Assembly (NCBI RefSeq): GCF_052857255.1 | Contig: NW_027526687.1 | Coordinates: 62,001-126,000 of the forward strand | Direction of reading: 5' to 3' | DNA from: Amblyomma americanum | Taxonomy: Eukaryota > Arthropoda > Arachnida > Ixodida > Ixodidae | Length of the DNA stretch: 64,000 bases | Part shown: one piece after another, positions 25,238 through 38,100 of the stretch | How the letters are laid out: each line of letters starts with the position of its first letter | How positions within the stretch are numbered: position 1 is the first letter of the stretch | Translations under genes and position numbers: made by a program | The notes under the pieces: model-generated | Told to the model about the DNA's origin: nothing | What the model saw: the letters and a program-made list of their open reading frames with translations, nothing else | Database searches by the model: none

Positions 25238-25690
25238 AGTTTAGACGCGTATCAGAGGAACAATTGTAAAACAGATGTGTTGTGATTTAGCTCGTTTCGG
25301 TCTAAAACAGCTTGTTTCGCTGTATTAAGCAGAAATACATGCTTTTCGCGCAGTGATAAGAGAAAAAGCTTTAAAGGCGTGTCACAGGGACACTTGTAAA
25401 ACCGATGTGTTCAGATTTACCTCGTTTCGGTCTAAAACAGCTTGTTTCGTTGGACTAAGCACGAATACATGCTTTTCGCGCAGCTATAAGAGAAAAAAGA
25501 GTTGACGCGTATCAGAGGAACACTTGTAAAACCGATGTGTTGTGATTTAGCTCGTTTCGGTCTAAAACAGCTTGTTTCGCTGTATTAAGCAAGAATACAT
25601 GCTTTTCGCGCAGTTATAAGAGAAAAAAATTTGACGCGTATCAGAGGAACACTTGTAAAACCGATGTGTTGTGATTTAGCTCGTTTTGGT
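25238..25690 (+). repeat. Marker module 7 (CAGATG type)
   Basis: The 2,585-bp duplicate of module 5, with the same AAAACAGATG and downstream GTATTAGGCAAG markers. Confidence 0.85.
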
Positions 25691-26787
25691 CTAAAACAGC
25701 TTGTTTCGCTGTATTAGGCAAGAATACATGCTTTTCGCGCAGTTATAAGAGAAAAAGTTTTGACGCGTATAAGAGAGACACTTGTAAAACCGATGTGTTG
25801 TGATTTAGCTCGTTTCGGTCTAAAACAGCTTGTTTCGTTGTATTAAGCAAGAATACATGCTTTTCGCGCAGTTATAAGAGAAAAAGTTTTGACGAGTATC
25901 ACGTGGAACACTTGTAAAACCGATGTGTTCAGATTTAGCTCGTTTCGGTCTAAAACAGCTTGTTTCGTTGTATTAAGCAAGAATACATGCTTTTCGCGCA
26001 GTTATAAGAGAAAAAGTTTTGACGCGTATTAGAGAGGCACTTGTAAACCGATTTGTTGTGATTTAGCTCGTTTCGGCCTAAAACAGCTTGTTTCGTTGTA
26101 TTAAGCAAGAATACATGCTTTTCGCGCAGTTATAAGAGAAAGTTTTGACGAGTATCACGTGGATACTTGTAAAACCGATGTGTTCAGATTTAGCTCGTTT
26201 CGGTCAAAAACAGCTTGATTCGTTGTATTAAGCACGAATACATGCTTTTCGCGCAGTTAAAAGAGAAAAAGTTTTGACGAGTATCACGTGGAACACTTGT
26301 AATACCGATGTGTTGTGATTTGGCTTGTTTCGGTCTAAAACAGCTTGTTTCGTTGTATTAAGCAAGAATACATGCTTTTCGCGCAGTTATAAGAGAAAAA
26401 GTTTTGACGCGTATCGGAGGAACACTTGTAAAACCGATGTGTTCAGATTTAACTCTTTTCGGACTAAAACAGCTTGTTTCGTTGTATTAAGCACGAATAC
26501 ATGCTTTTCGCGCAGTTATAAGGGAAAAAGTTTTGACGCGTATCACATGGACACTTGGAAAACCGATGTGTTCAGATTTAGCTCGTTTTGGTCTAAAACA
26601 GCTTGTTTCGTTGTATTAAGCACGAATACATGCTTTTCGCGCAGTTATAAGAGAAAAAGTTTTGACGCGTATCAGAGGAACACTTGTAAAACCGATGTGT
26701 TGTGATTGAGCTCGTTTCGGTCTAAAACAGCTTGTTTCGCTGTATTAAGCACGAATACATGCTTTTCGCGCAGTTATAAGAGAAAAA

Positions 26788-27240
26788 GTTTAGACGCGTA
26801 TCAGAGGAACAATTGTAAAACCGATGTGTTGTGATTTAGCTCGTTTCGGTCTAAAACAGCTTGTTTCGCTGTATTAAGCAGAAATACATGCTTTTCGCGC
26901 AGTGATAAGAGAAAAAGCTTTAAAGGCGCGTCACAGGGACACTTGTAAAACCGATGTGTTCAGATTTACCTCGTTTCGGTCTAAAACAGCTTGTTTCGTT
27001 GGACTAAGCGCGAATACATGCTTTTCGCGCAGCTATAAGAGAAAAAAAGAGTTGACGCGTATCAGAGGAACACTTGTAAAACCGATGTGTTGTGATTTAG
27101 CTCGTTTCGGTCTAAAACAGCTTGTTTCGCTGTATTAAGCAAGAATACATGCTTTTCGCGCAGTTATAAGAGAAAAAAATTTGACGCGTATCAGAGGAAC
27201 ACTTGTAAAACCGATGTGTTGTGATTTAGCTCGTTTTGGT
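26788..27240 (+). repeat. Marker module 8 (CCGATG type)
   Basis: The 2,585-bp duplicate of module 6, with AAAGGCGCGTCAC and GGACTAAGCGCG. This is the last module without the extra AAAGGCATGTC monomer. Confidence 0.85.
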
Positions 27241-27290
27241 CTAAAACAGCTTGTTTCGCTGTATTAAGCAAGAATACATGCTTTTCGCGC

Positions 27291-30200
27291 AGTTAGAAGA
27301 GAAAAAGTTTTGACGAGTATTACGTGGATACTTGTAAAACCGATGTGTTCAGATTTAGCTCGTTTCGGTCTAAAACAGCTTGTTTCGTTGTATTAAGCAC
27401 GAATACATGCTTTTCGCGCAGTTATGAGAGAAAAAGTTTTGACGAGTATCACGTGGAACACTTGTAATACCGATGTGTTGTGATTTAGCTCGTTTCGGTC
27501 TAAAACAGCTTGATTCGCTGTATTAAGCAAGAATACATGCTTTTCGCGCAGTTATAAAGAAAAAGTTTTGACGCGTATCAGAGGAACACTTGTAAAACCG
27601 ATGTGTTGTGATTTAGCTCATTTCGGTCTAAAACAGCTTGTTTCGCTGTATTAAGCCAGAATACATGCTTTTCGCGCAGTTATAAGAGAAAAAGTTTTGA
27701 CGAGTATCACGTGGATACTTGTAAAACCGATGTGTTCAGATTTAGCTCGTTTCGGTCTAAAACAGCTTGTTTCGTTGTATTAAGCAAGAATACATGCTTT
27801 TCGCGCAGTTATAAGAGAAAAAGTTTTGATGCGTATTAGAGAGACACTTGTAAAACCGATTTGTTGTGATTTAGCTCGTTTCGGTCTAAAACAGCTTGTT
27901 TCGTTGTATTAAGCAAGAATACATGCTTTTCGCGCAGTTATAAGAGAAAAAGTTTTGACGAGTATCACGTGGAACACTTGTAATACCGATGTGTTGTGAT
28001 TTAGCTCGTTTCGGTCTAAAACAGCTTGTTTCGCTGTATTAAGCAAGAATACATGCTTTTCGCGCCGTTATAAGAGAAAAAGTTTTGACGCGTATCAGAG
28101 GAACACTTGTAAAACCGATGTGTTGTGATTTAGCTCGTTTCGGTCTAAAACAGCTTGTTTCGCTGTATTAAGCAAGAATACATGCTTTTCGCGCAGTTAT
28201 AAGAGAAAAAGTTTTGACGCGTATTAGAGGAACACTTGTAAAACCGATGTGTTGTGATTTAGCTCGTTTCGGTCTAAAACAGCTTGTTTCGCTGTATTAA
28301 GCAAGAATACATGCTTTTCGCGCAGTTATAAGAGAAAAAGTTTTGACGCGTATCAGAGGAACACTTGTAAAACCGATGTGTTCAGATTTAGCTCGTTTCG
28401 GTCTAAAACAGCTTGTTCGTTGTATTAAGCACGAATACATGCTTTACGCGCAGTTATAGAAGGAAAGTTTTGACGCGTATCAGAGACACTTGTAAAACCA
28501 ATGTCTTGTGATTTAGCTCGTTTCGGTCTAAAACAGCTTGTTTCGTTGTATTAAGCAAGAATACATGCTTTTCGCGCAGTTATAAGAGAAAAAGTTTTGA
28601 CGCGTATTAGAGAGACACTTGTAAAACCGATGTGTTGTGATTTAGCTCGTTTCGGTCTAAAACAGCTTGTTTCGTTGTAATAAGCAAGAATACATGCTTT
28701 TCGCGCAGTTATAAGAGAAAAAGTTTTGACGAGTATCACGTGGATACTTGTAAAACCGATGTGTTCAGATTTAGCTCGTTTCGGTCAAAAACAGCTTGTT
28801 TCGTTGTATTAAGCACGAATACATGCTTTTCGCGCAGTTAAAGAGAAAAAGTTTTGACGAGTATCACGTGGAACACTTGTAATACCGATGTGTTGTGATT
28901 TAGCTCGTTTCGGTCTAAAACAGCTTGTTTCGCTGTATTAAGCAAGAATACATGCTTTTCGCGCCGTTATAAGTAAAAAGTTTTGACGCGTATCAGATGA
29001 ACACTTGTAAAACCGATGTGTTGTGATTTAGCTCATTTCGGTTTAAAACAGCTTGTTTCGCTGTATTAAGCAAGAATACATGCTTTTCGCGCAGTTATAA
29101 GAGAAAAAGTTTTGACGCGTATCAGAGGAACACTTGTAAAACCGATGTGTTGTGATTTAGCTCGTTTCGGTCTAAAACAGCTTGTTTCGCTGTATTAAGC
29201 AAGAATACATGCTTTTCGCGCAGTTATAAGAGAAAAAGTTTTGACGCGTATCAGAGGAACACTTGTAAAACCGATGTGTTGTGATTTAGCTCGTTTCGGT
29301 CTAAAACAGCTTGTTTCGCTGTATTAAGCAAGAATACATGCTTTTCGCGCAGTTATAAGAGAAAAAGTTTTGACGCGTATCAGAGGAACACTTGTAAAAC
29401 CGATGTGTTCAGATTTAGCTCGTTTCGGTCTAAAACAGCTTGTTTTGTTGTATTAAGCACGAATACATGCTTTACGCGCAGTTATAGAAGAAAAAGTTTT
29501 GACGCGTATCAGAGGAACACTTGTAAAACCGATGTGCTGTGATTTAGCTCGTTTCGGTCTAAAACAGCTTGTTTCGCTGTATTAAGCAAGAATACATGCT
29601 TTTCGCGCAGTTATAAGAGAAAAAGTTTTTGACGCGTATCAGAGGAACACTTGTAAAACCGATGTGTTGTGATTTAGCTCATTTCGGTCTACAACAGCTT
29701 GTTTCGTTGTATTAAGCAAGAATACATGCTTTTCGCGCAGTTATAAGAGAAAAAGTTTTGACGCGTATCACATGGACACTTGGAAAACCGATGTGTTCAG
29801 ATCTAGCTCGTTTTGGTCTAAAACAGCTTGTTTCGTTGTATTAAGCACGAATACATGCTTTTCGCGCAGTTATAAGAGAAAAAGTTTTGACGCGTATCAG
29901 AGGAACACTTGTAAAACCGATGTGTTGTGATTTAGCTCGTTTCGGTCTAAAACAGCTTGTTTCGCTGTATTAAGCAAGAATACATGCTTTTCGCGCAGTT
30001 ATAAGAGAAAAAGTTTTGACGCGTGTCACAGGGACACTTGTTAAACCGATGTGTTCAGATTTAGCTCGTTTCGGTCTAAAACAGCTTGTTTCGTTGTATT
30101 AAGCACGAATACATGCTTTTCGCGCAGTTATAAGAGAAAAAGTTTAGACGCGTATCAGAGGAACAATTGTAAAACCGATGTGTTGTTATTTGGCTCGTTT

Positions 30201-32323
30201 TGGTCTAAAACAGCTTGTTTCGTTGTATTAAGCAAGAATACATGCTTTCGCGAAGTTATAAGAGAAAAAGTTTTGACGCGTATCAGAGGAACACTTGTAA
30301 AACCGATGTGTTCAGATTTAACTCTTTTCGGACTAAAACAGCTTGTTTCGTTTGTATTAAGCACGAATACATGCTTTTCGCGCAGTTATAAGAGAAAAAG
30401 TTTTGACGCGTATCACATGGACACTTGGAAAACCGATGTGTTCAGATCTAGCTCGTTTTGGTCTAAAACAGCTTGTTTCGTTGTATTAAGCACGAATACA
30501 TGCTTTTCGCGCAGTTATAAGAGAAAAAGTTTTGACGCGTATCAGAGGAACACTTGTAAAACCGATGTGTTGTGATTTAGCTCGTTTCGGTCTAAAACAG
30601 CTTGTTTCGCTGTATTAAGCAAGAATACATGCTTTTCGCGCAGTTATAAGAGAAAAAGTTTTGACGCGTGTCACAGGGACACTTGTTAAACCGATGTGTT
30701 CAGATTTAGCTCGTTTCGGTCTAAAACAGCTTGTCTCGTTGTATTAAGCACGAATACATGCTTTTCGCGCAGTTATAAGAGAAAAAGTTTAGACGCGTAT
30801 CAGAGGAACAATTGTAAAACCGATGTGTTGTGATTTAGCTCGTTTCGGTCTAAAACAGCTTGTTTCGCTGTATTAAGCAGAAATACATGCTTTTCGCGCA
30901 GTGATAAGAGAAAAGCTTTAAAGGCGTGTCACAGGGACACTTGTAAAACCGATGTGTTCAGATTTACCTCGTTTCGGTCTAAAACAGCTTGTTTCGTTGG
31001 ACTAAGCACGAATACATGCTTTTCGCGCAGCTATAAGAGAAAAAAGAGTTGACACGTATCAGAGGAACACTTGTAAAAGCGATGTGTTGTGATTTAGCTC
31101 GTTTCGGTCTAAAACAGCTTGTTTCGCTGTATTAAGCAAGAATACATGCTTTTCGCGCAGTTATAAGAGAAAAAAATTTGACGCGTATCAGAGGAACACT
31201 TATAAAACCGATGTGTTGTGATTTAGCTCGTTTTGGTCTAAAACAGCTTGTTTCGCTGTATTAAGCAGGAATACATGCTTTTCGCGCAGTTATAAGAGAA
31301 AAAGTTTTAAAGGCATGTCACAAGGACACTTGTAAAACCGATGTGTTCAGATTTACCTCGTTTCGGTCTAAAACAGCTTTGTTTCGTTGGACTAAGCAAG
31401 AATACATGCTTTTCGCGCAGTTATAAGAGAAAAAAGTTTTGACGCGTATCAGAGGAACACTTGTAAAACCGAGTGTGTTCAGATTTTGCTCGTTTCGGTC
31501 TAAAACAGCTTGTTTCGTTGTATTAAGCAAGAATACATGCTTTTCGCGCAGTTATAAGAGAAAAAGTTTTGACGCGTATTAGAGAGACACTTGTAAACCG
31601 ATGTGTTGTGATTTAGCTCGTTTCGGTCTAAAACAGCTTGTTTCGTTGTATTAAGCAAGAATACATGCTTTTTGCGCAGTTATAAGAGAAAAAGTTTTGA
31701 CGAGTATCACGTGGATACTTGTAAAACCGATGTGTTCAGATTTAGCTCGTTTTGGTCTAAAACAGCTTGTTTCGTTGTATTAAGCACGAATACATGCTTT
31801 TCGCGCAGTTATAAGAGAAAAAGTTTTGACGAGTATCACGTGGAACACTTGTAATACCGATGTGTTGTGATTTAGCTCGTTTCGGTCTAAAACAGCTTGA
31901 TTCGCTGTATTAAGCAAGAATACATGCTTTTCGCGCAGTTATAAAAGAAAAAGATTTGACGCGTATCAGAGGAACACTTGTAAAACCGATGTGTTGTGAT
32001 TTAGCTCATTTCGGTCTAAAACAGCTTGTTTCTCTGTATTAAGAAAGAATACATGCTTTTCGCGCAGTTATAAGAGAAAAAGTTTTGACGAGTATCACAT
32101 GGATACTTGTAAAACCGATGTGTTCAGATTTAGCTCGTTTCGGTCTAAAACAGCTTGTTTCGTTGTATTAAGCAAGAATACATGCTTTTCGCGCAGTTAT
32201 AAGAGAAAAAGTTTTGACGCGTATTAGAGAGACACTTGTAAAACCGATGTGTTGTGATTTAGCTCGTTTCGGTCTAAAACAGCTTGTTTCATTGTATTAA
32301 GCAAGAATACATGCTTTTCGCGC
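27291..32323 (+). repeat. ~5-kb tandem duplication, left copy (39 monomers)
   Basis: Starts at AGTTAGAAGAG (27291), which recurs at 32324. After about 33.1 kb the offset to the right copy is 4,905-4,906 bp, but at the start it is 5,033 bp, because this copy has one extra monomer between the GCCGTTATAAG monomer and the GCGTATTAGAGG monomer near 28.1-28.2 kb. It is rich in one-base indels at short homopolymers (near 28,429, 28,461, 29,629, 30,248, 30,352, 30,914, 31,379 and 31,472) that the right copy lacks or mostly lacks. Confidence 0.85.
30787..31440 (+). repeat. Marker module 9 (extended, AAAGCGATG/CTTATAAAAC type)
   Basis: First module to carry an additional monomer pair: TAAGCAGGAATAC with TTTTAAAGGCATGTCACAAG, TTTACCTCG and GTTGGACTAAGCAAG (about 31,265-31,410). 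It also has AAAGCGATG and AACACTTATAAAAC. A truncated start of another module (CAATTG then TTGTTATTTGG) lies just upstream at 30,141-30,200. Confidence 0.8.
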
Positions 32324-35300
32324 AGTTAGAAGAGAAAAAGTTTTGACGAGTATTACGTGGATACTTGTAAAACCGATGTGTTCAGATTTAGCTCGTTTCG
32401 GTCTAAAACAGCTTGTTTCGTTGTATTAAGCACGAATACATGCTTTTCGCGCAGTTATGAGAGAAAAAGTTTTGACGAGTATCACGTGGAACACTTGTAA
32501 TACCGATGTGTTGTGATTTAGCTCGTTTCGGTCTAAAACAGCTTGATTCGCTGTATTAAGCAAGAATACATGCTTTTCGCGCAGTTATAAAAGAAAAAGT
32601 TTTGACGCGTATCAGAGGAACACTTGTAAAACCGATGTGTTGTGATTTAGCTCATTTCGGTCTAAAACAGCTTGTTTCGCTGTATTAAGCCAGAATACAT
32701 GCTTTTCGCGCAGTTATAAGAGAAAAAGTTTTGACGAGTATCACGTGGATACTTGTAAAACCGATGTGTTCAGATTTAGCTCGTTTCGGTCTAAAACAGC
32801 TTGTTTCGTTGTATTAAGCAAGAATACATGCTTTTCGCGCAGTTATAAGAGAAAAAGTTTTGATGCGTATTAGAGAGACACTTGTAAAACCGATTTGTTG
32901 TGATTTAGCTCGTTTCGGTCTAAAACAGCTTGTTTCGTTGTATTAAGCAAGAATACATGCTTTTCGCGCAGTTATAAGAGAAAAAGTTTTGACGAGTATC
33001 ACGTGGAACACTTGTAATACCGATGTGTTGTGATTTAGCTCGTTTCGGTCTAAAACAGCTTGTTTCGCTGTATTAAGCAAGAATACATGCTTTTCGCGCC
33101 GTTATAAGAGAAAAAGTTTTGACGCGTATTAGAGGAACACTTGTAAAACCGATGTGTTGTGATTTAGCTCGTTTCGGTCTAAAACAGCTTGTTTCGCTGT
33201 ATTAAGCAAGAATACATGCTTTTCGCGCAGTTATAAGAGAAAAAGTTTTGACGCGTATCAGAGGAACACTTGTAAAACCGATGTGTTCAGATTTAGCTCG
33301 TTTCGGTCTAAAACAGCTTGTTTCGTTGTATTAAGCACGAATACATGCTTTACGCGCAGTTATAGAAGAAAAGTTTTGACGCGTATCAGAGACACTTGTA
33401 AAACCAATGTCTTGTGATTTAGCTCGTTTCGGTCTAAAACAGCTTGTTTCGTTGTATTAAGCAAGAATACATGCTTTTCGCGCAGTTATAAGAGAAAAAG
33501 TTTTGACGCGTATTAGAGAGACACTTGTAAAACCGATGTGTTGTGATTTAGCTCGTTTCGGTCTAAAACAGCTTGTTTCGTTGTAATAAGCAAGAATACA
33601 TGCTTTTCGCGCAGTTATAAGAGAAAAAGTTTTGACGAGTATCACGTGGATACTTGTAAAACCGATGTGTTCAGATTTAGCTCGTTTCGGTCAAAAACAG
33701 CTTGTTTCGTTGTATTAAGCACGAATACATGCTTTTCGCGCAGTTAAAAGAGAAAAAGTTTTGACGAGTATCACGTGGAACACTTGTAATACCGATGTGT
33801 TGTGATTTAGCTCGTTTCGGTCTAAAACAGCTTGTTTCGCTGTATTAAGCAAGAATACATGCTTTTCGCGCCGTTATAAGTAAAAAGTTTTGACGCGTAT
33901 CAGGTGAACACTTGTAAAACCGATGTGTTGTGATTTAGCTCATTTCGGTTTAAAACAGCTTGTTTCGCTGTATTAAGCAAGAATACATGCTTTTCGCGCA
34001 GTTATAAGAGAAAAAGTTTTGACGCGTATCAGAGGAACACTTGTAAAACCGATGTGTTGTGATTTAGCTCGTTTCGGTCTAAAACAGCTTGTTTCGCTGT
34101 ATTAAGCAAGAATACATGCTTTTCGCGCAGTTATAAGAGAAAAAGTTTTGACGCGTATCAGAGGAACACTTGTAAAACCGATGTGTTGTGATTTAGCTCG
34201 TTTCGGTCTAAAACAGCTTGTTTCGCTGTATTAAGCAAGAATACATGCTTTTCGCGCAGTTATAAGAGAAAAAGTTTTGACGCGTATCAGAGGAACACTT
34301 GTAAAACCGATGTGTTCAGATTTAGCTCGTTTCGGTCTAAAACAGCTTGTTTTGTTGTAATAAGCACGAATACATGCTTTACGCGCAGTTATAGAAGAAA
34401 AAGTTTTGACGCGTATCAGAGGAACACTTGTAAAACCGATGTGCTGTGATTTAGCTCGTTTCGGTCTAAAACAGCTTGTTTCGCTGTATTAAGCAAGAAT
34501 ACATGCTTTTCGCGCAGTTATAAGAGAAAAAGTTTTGACGCGTATCAGAGGAACACTTGTAAAACCGATGTGTTGTGATTTAGCTCATTTCGGTCTACAA
34601 CAGCTTGTTTCGTTGTATTAAGCAAGAATACATGCTTTTCGCGCAGTTATAAGAGAAAAAGTTTTGACGCGTATCACATGGACACTTGGAAAACCGATGT
34701 GTTCAGATCTAGCTCGTTTTGGTCTAAAACAGCTTGTTTCGTTGTATTAAGCACGAATACATGCTTTTCGCGCAGTTATAAGAGAAAAAGTTTTGACGCG
34801 TATCAGAGGAACACTTGTAAAACCGATGTGTTGTGATTTAGCTCGTTTCGGTCTAAAACAGCTTGTTTCGCTGTATTAAGCAAGAATACATGCTTTTCGC
34901 GCAGTTATAAGAGAAAAAGTTTTGACGCGTGTCACAGGGACACTTGTTAAACCGATGTGTTCAGATTTAGCTCGTTTCGGTCTAAAACAGCTTGTTTCGT
35001 TGTATTAAGCACGAATACATGCTTTTCGCGCAGTTATAAGAGAAAAAGTTTAGACGCGTATCAGAGGAACAATTGTAAAACCGATGTGTTGTTATTTGGC
35101 TCGTTTTGGTCTAAAACAGCTTGTTTCGTTGTATTAAGCAAGAATACATGCTTTTCGCGAAGTTATAAGAGAAAAAGTTTTGACGCGTATCAGAGGAACA
35201 CTTGTAAAACCGATGTGTTCAGATTTAACTCTTTTCGGACTAAAACAGCTTGTTTCGTTGTATTAAGCACGAATACATGCTTTTCGCGCAGTTATAAGAG

Positions 35301-37228
35301 AAAAAGTTTTGACGCGTATCACATGGACACTTGGAAAACCGATGTGTTCAGATCTAGCTCGTTTTGGTCTAAAACAGCTTGTTTCGTTGTATTAAGCACG
35401 AATACATGCTTTTCGCGCAGTTATAAGAGAAAACGTTTTGACGCGTATCAGAGGAACACTTGTAAAACCGATGTGTTGTGATTTAGCTCGTTTCGGTCTA
35501 AAACAGCTTGTTTCGCTGTATTAAGCAAGAATACATGCTTTTCGCGCAGTTATAAGAGAAAAAGTTTTGACGCGTGTCACAGGGACATTGTTAAACCGAT
35601 GTGTTCAGATTTAGCTCGTTTCGGTCTAAAACAGCTTGTCTCGTTGTATTAAGCACGAATACATGCTTTTCGCGCAGTTATAAGAGAAAAAGTTTAGACG
35701 CGTATCAGAGGAACAATTGTAAAACCGATGTGTTGTGATTTAGCTCGTTTCGGTCTAAAACAGCTTGTTTCGCTGTATTAAGCAGAAATACATGCTTTTC
35801 GCGCAGTGATAAGAGAAAAAGCTTTAAAGGCGTGTCACAGGGACACTTGTAAAACCGATGTGTTCAGATTTACCTCGTTTCGGTCTAAAACAGCTTGTTT
35901 CGTTGGACTAAGCACGAATACATGCTTTTCGCGCAGCTATAAGAGAAAAAAGAGTTGACGCGTATCAGAGGAACACTTGTAAAAGCGATGTGTTGTGATT
36001 TAGCTCGTTTCGGTCTAAAACAGCTTGTTTCGCTGTATTAAGCAAGAATACATGCTTTTCGCGCAGTTATAAGAGAAAAAAATTTGACGCGTATCAGAGG
36101 AACACTTATAAAACCGATGTGTTGTGATTTAGCTCGTTTTGGTCTAAAACAGCTTGTTTCGCTGTATTAAGCAGGAATACATGCTTTTCGCGCAGTTATA
36201 AGAGAAAAAGTTTTAAAGGCATGTCACAAGGACACTTGTAAAACCGATGTGTTCAGATTTACCTCGTTTCGGTCTAAAACAGCTTGTTTCGTTGGACTAA
36301 GCAAGAATACATGCTTTTCGCGCAGTTATAAGAGAAAAAAGTTTTGACGCGTATCAGAGGAACACTTGTAAAACCGATGTGTTCAGATTTTGCTCGTTTC
36401 GGTCTAAAACAGCTTGTTTCGTTGTATTAAGCAAGAATACATGCTTTTCGCGCAGTTATAAGAGAAAAAGTTTTGACGCGTATTAGAGAGACACTTGTAA
36501 AACCGATGTGTTGTGATTTAGCTCGTTTCGGTCTAAAACAGCTTGTTTCGTTGTATTAAGCAAGAATACATGCTTTTTGCGCAGTTATAAGAGAAAAAGT
36601 TTTGACGAGTATCACGTGGATACTTGTAAAACCGATGTGTTCAGATTTAGCTCGTTTTGGTCTAAAACAGCTTGTTTCGTTGTATTAAGCACGAATACAT
36701 GCTTTTCGCGCAGTTATAAGAGAAAAAGTTTTGACGAGTATCACGTGGAACACTTGTAATACCGATGTGTTGTGATTTAGCTCGTTTCGGTCTAAAACAG
36801 CTTGATTCGCTGTATTTAAGCAAGAATACATGCTTTTCGCGCAGTATAAAAGAAAAAGATTTGACGCGTATCAGAGGAACACTTGTAAAACCGATGTGTT
36901 GTGATTTAGCTCATTTCGGTCTAAAACAGCTTGTTTCTCTGTATTAAGAAAGAATACATGCTTTTCGCGCAGTTATAAGAGAAAAAGTTTTGACGAGTAT
37001 CACATGGATACTTGTAAAACCGATGTGTTCAGATTTAGCTCGTTTCGGTCTAAAACAGCTTGTTTCGTTGTATTAAGCAAGAATACATGCTTTTCGCGCA
37101 GTTATAAGAGAAAAAGTTTTGACGCGTATTAGAGAGACACTTGTAAAACCGATGTGTTGTGATTTAGCTCGTTTCGGTCTAAAACAGCTTGTTTCATTGT
37201 ATTAAGCAAGAATACATGCTTTTCGCGC
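32324..37228 (+). repeat. ~4.9-kb tandem duplication, right copy (38 monomers)
   Basis: Directly abuts the left copy. Shared rare variants include TGTAATAAGC, CAGATCTAGC (BglII site), TTCGCGAAG, TTGTTATTTGG, GTCTCGTTG, TTTTTGCGCAG and GTTTCATTG. It ends just after the GTTTCATTG monomer (about 37,195-37,228), the point at which the left copy jumps back to AGTTAGAAGAG. Private defects include CAGGTGAACAC (about 33,902), GGGACATTGTT (about 35,584) and an extra T with a lost T near 36,816-36,845. Confidence 0.85.
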
Positions 37229-38100
37229 AGTTATAAGAGAAAAAGTTTTGACGAGTATCACGTGGATACTTGTAAAACGATGTGTTCAGATTTAGCTCGT
37301 TTCGGTCTAAAACAGCTTGTTTCGTTGTATTAAGCACGAATACATGCTTTTCGCGCAGTTAAAAGAGAAAAAGATTTGACGAGTATCACGTGGAACACTT
37401 GTAATACCGATGTGTTTTGATTTAGCTCGTTTCGGTCTAAAACAGCTTGTTTCGCTGTATTAAGCAAGAATACATGCTTTTCGCGCCGTTATAAGAGAAA
37501 AAGTTTTGACGCGTATCAGAGGAACACTTGTAAAACCGATGTGTTGTGATTTAGCTCATTTCGGCCTAAAACAGCTTGTTTCGCTGTATTAAGCAAGAAT
37601 ACATGCTTTTCGCGCAGTTATAAGAGAAAAAGTTTTGACGCGTATCAGAGGAACACTTGTAAAACCGATGAGTTGTGATTTAGCTCGTTTCGGTCTAAAA
37701 CAGCTTGTTTCGCTGTATTAAGCAAGAATACATGCTTTTCGCGCAGTTATAAGAGAAAAAGTTTTGACGCGTATCAGAGGAACACTTGTATAACCGATGT
37801 GTTGTGATTTAGCTCGTTTCGGTCTAAAACAGCTTGTTTCGCTGTATTAAGCAAGAATACATGCTTTTCGCGCAGTTATAAGAGAAAAAGTTTTGACGCG
37901 TATCAGAGGAACACTTGTAAAACCGATGTGTTCAGATTTAGCTCGTTTCGGTCTAAAACAGCTTGTTTCGTTGTATTAAGCACGAATACATGCTTTACGC
38001 GCAGTTATAGAAGAAAAAGTTTTGACGCGTATCAGAGACACTTGTAAAACCGATGTGTTGTGATTTAGCTCGTTTCGGTCTAAAACAGCTTGTTTCGTTG
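35100..38100 (+). repeat. Block duplicated 18.6 kb away, upstream copy
   Basis: Pairs with about 53,705-56,705 at a constant offset of 18,605-18,606 bp. Anchors are TTAACTCTTTT (35,225 and 53,831), AGTGATAAG (35,805 and 54,411), GATGAGTTG (37,667 and 56,272) and AACACTTGTATAACC (37,781 and 56,386). The constant offset over 3 kb shows a block copy rather than parallel change. It overlaps the right copy of the 4.9-kb duplication. Confidence 0.8.
35692..36345 (+). repeat. Marker module 10 (extended, AAAGCGATG/CTTATAAAAC type)
   Basis: The 4,905-bp duplicate of module 9. Includes the AAAGGCATGTCACAAG extension at about 36,215. It lacks the one-base indels of module 9. Confidence 0.85.

Larger units (their letters stand above)
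25116..27700 (+). repeat. 2,585-bp tandem duplication, right copy (20 monomers)
   Basis: Repeats every private variant of the left copy, including GAGCTC (about 26,706) and TAAGCCAGAATAC (about 27,655). Beyond TAAGCCAG the left copy returns to CGCGTATCAGAGG (the start of this unit), whereas this copy continues into CACGTGGATAC. That places the breakpoint close to 25,115. Confidence 0.85.

Noticed and set aside
28551..28739. Minus-strand frames of 60-90 codons (also 11,890-12,153, 12,202-12,414, 30,155-30,364, 31,318-31,530, 33,457-33,645)
   Set aside because: They follow the repeat period and appear where local one-base indels or substitutions remove stops. No start or promoter context separates them from neighbouring monomers.
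30051..30575. 174-codon open frame, repeated at 34,957-35,481
   Set aside because: Both are runs of four type A-like monomers duplicated by the 4.9-kb event. In the left copy compensating one-base indels shift the frame through a stretch, which would scramble a real protein.
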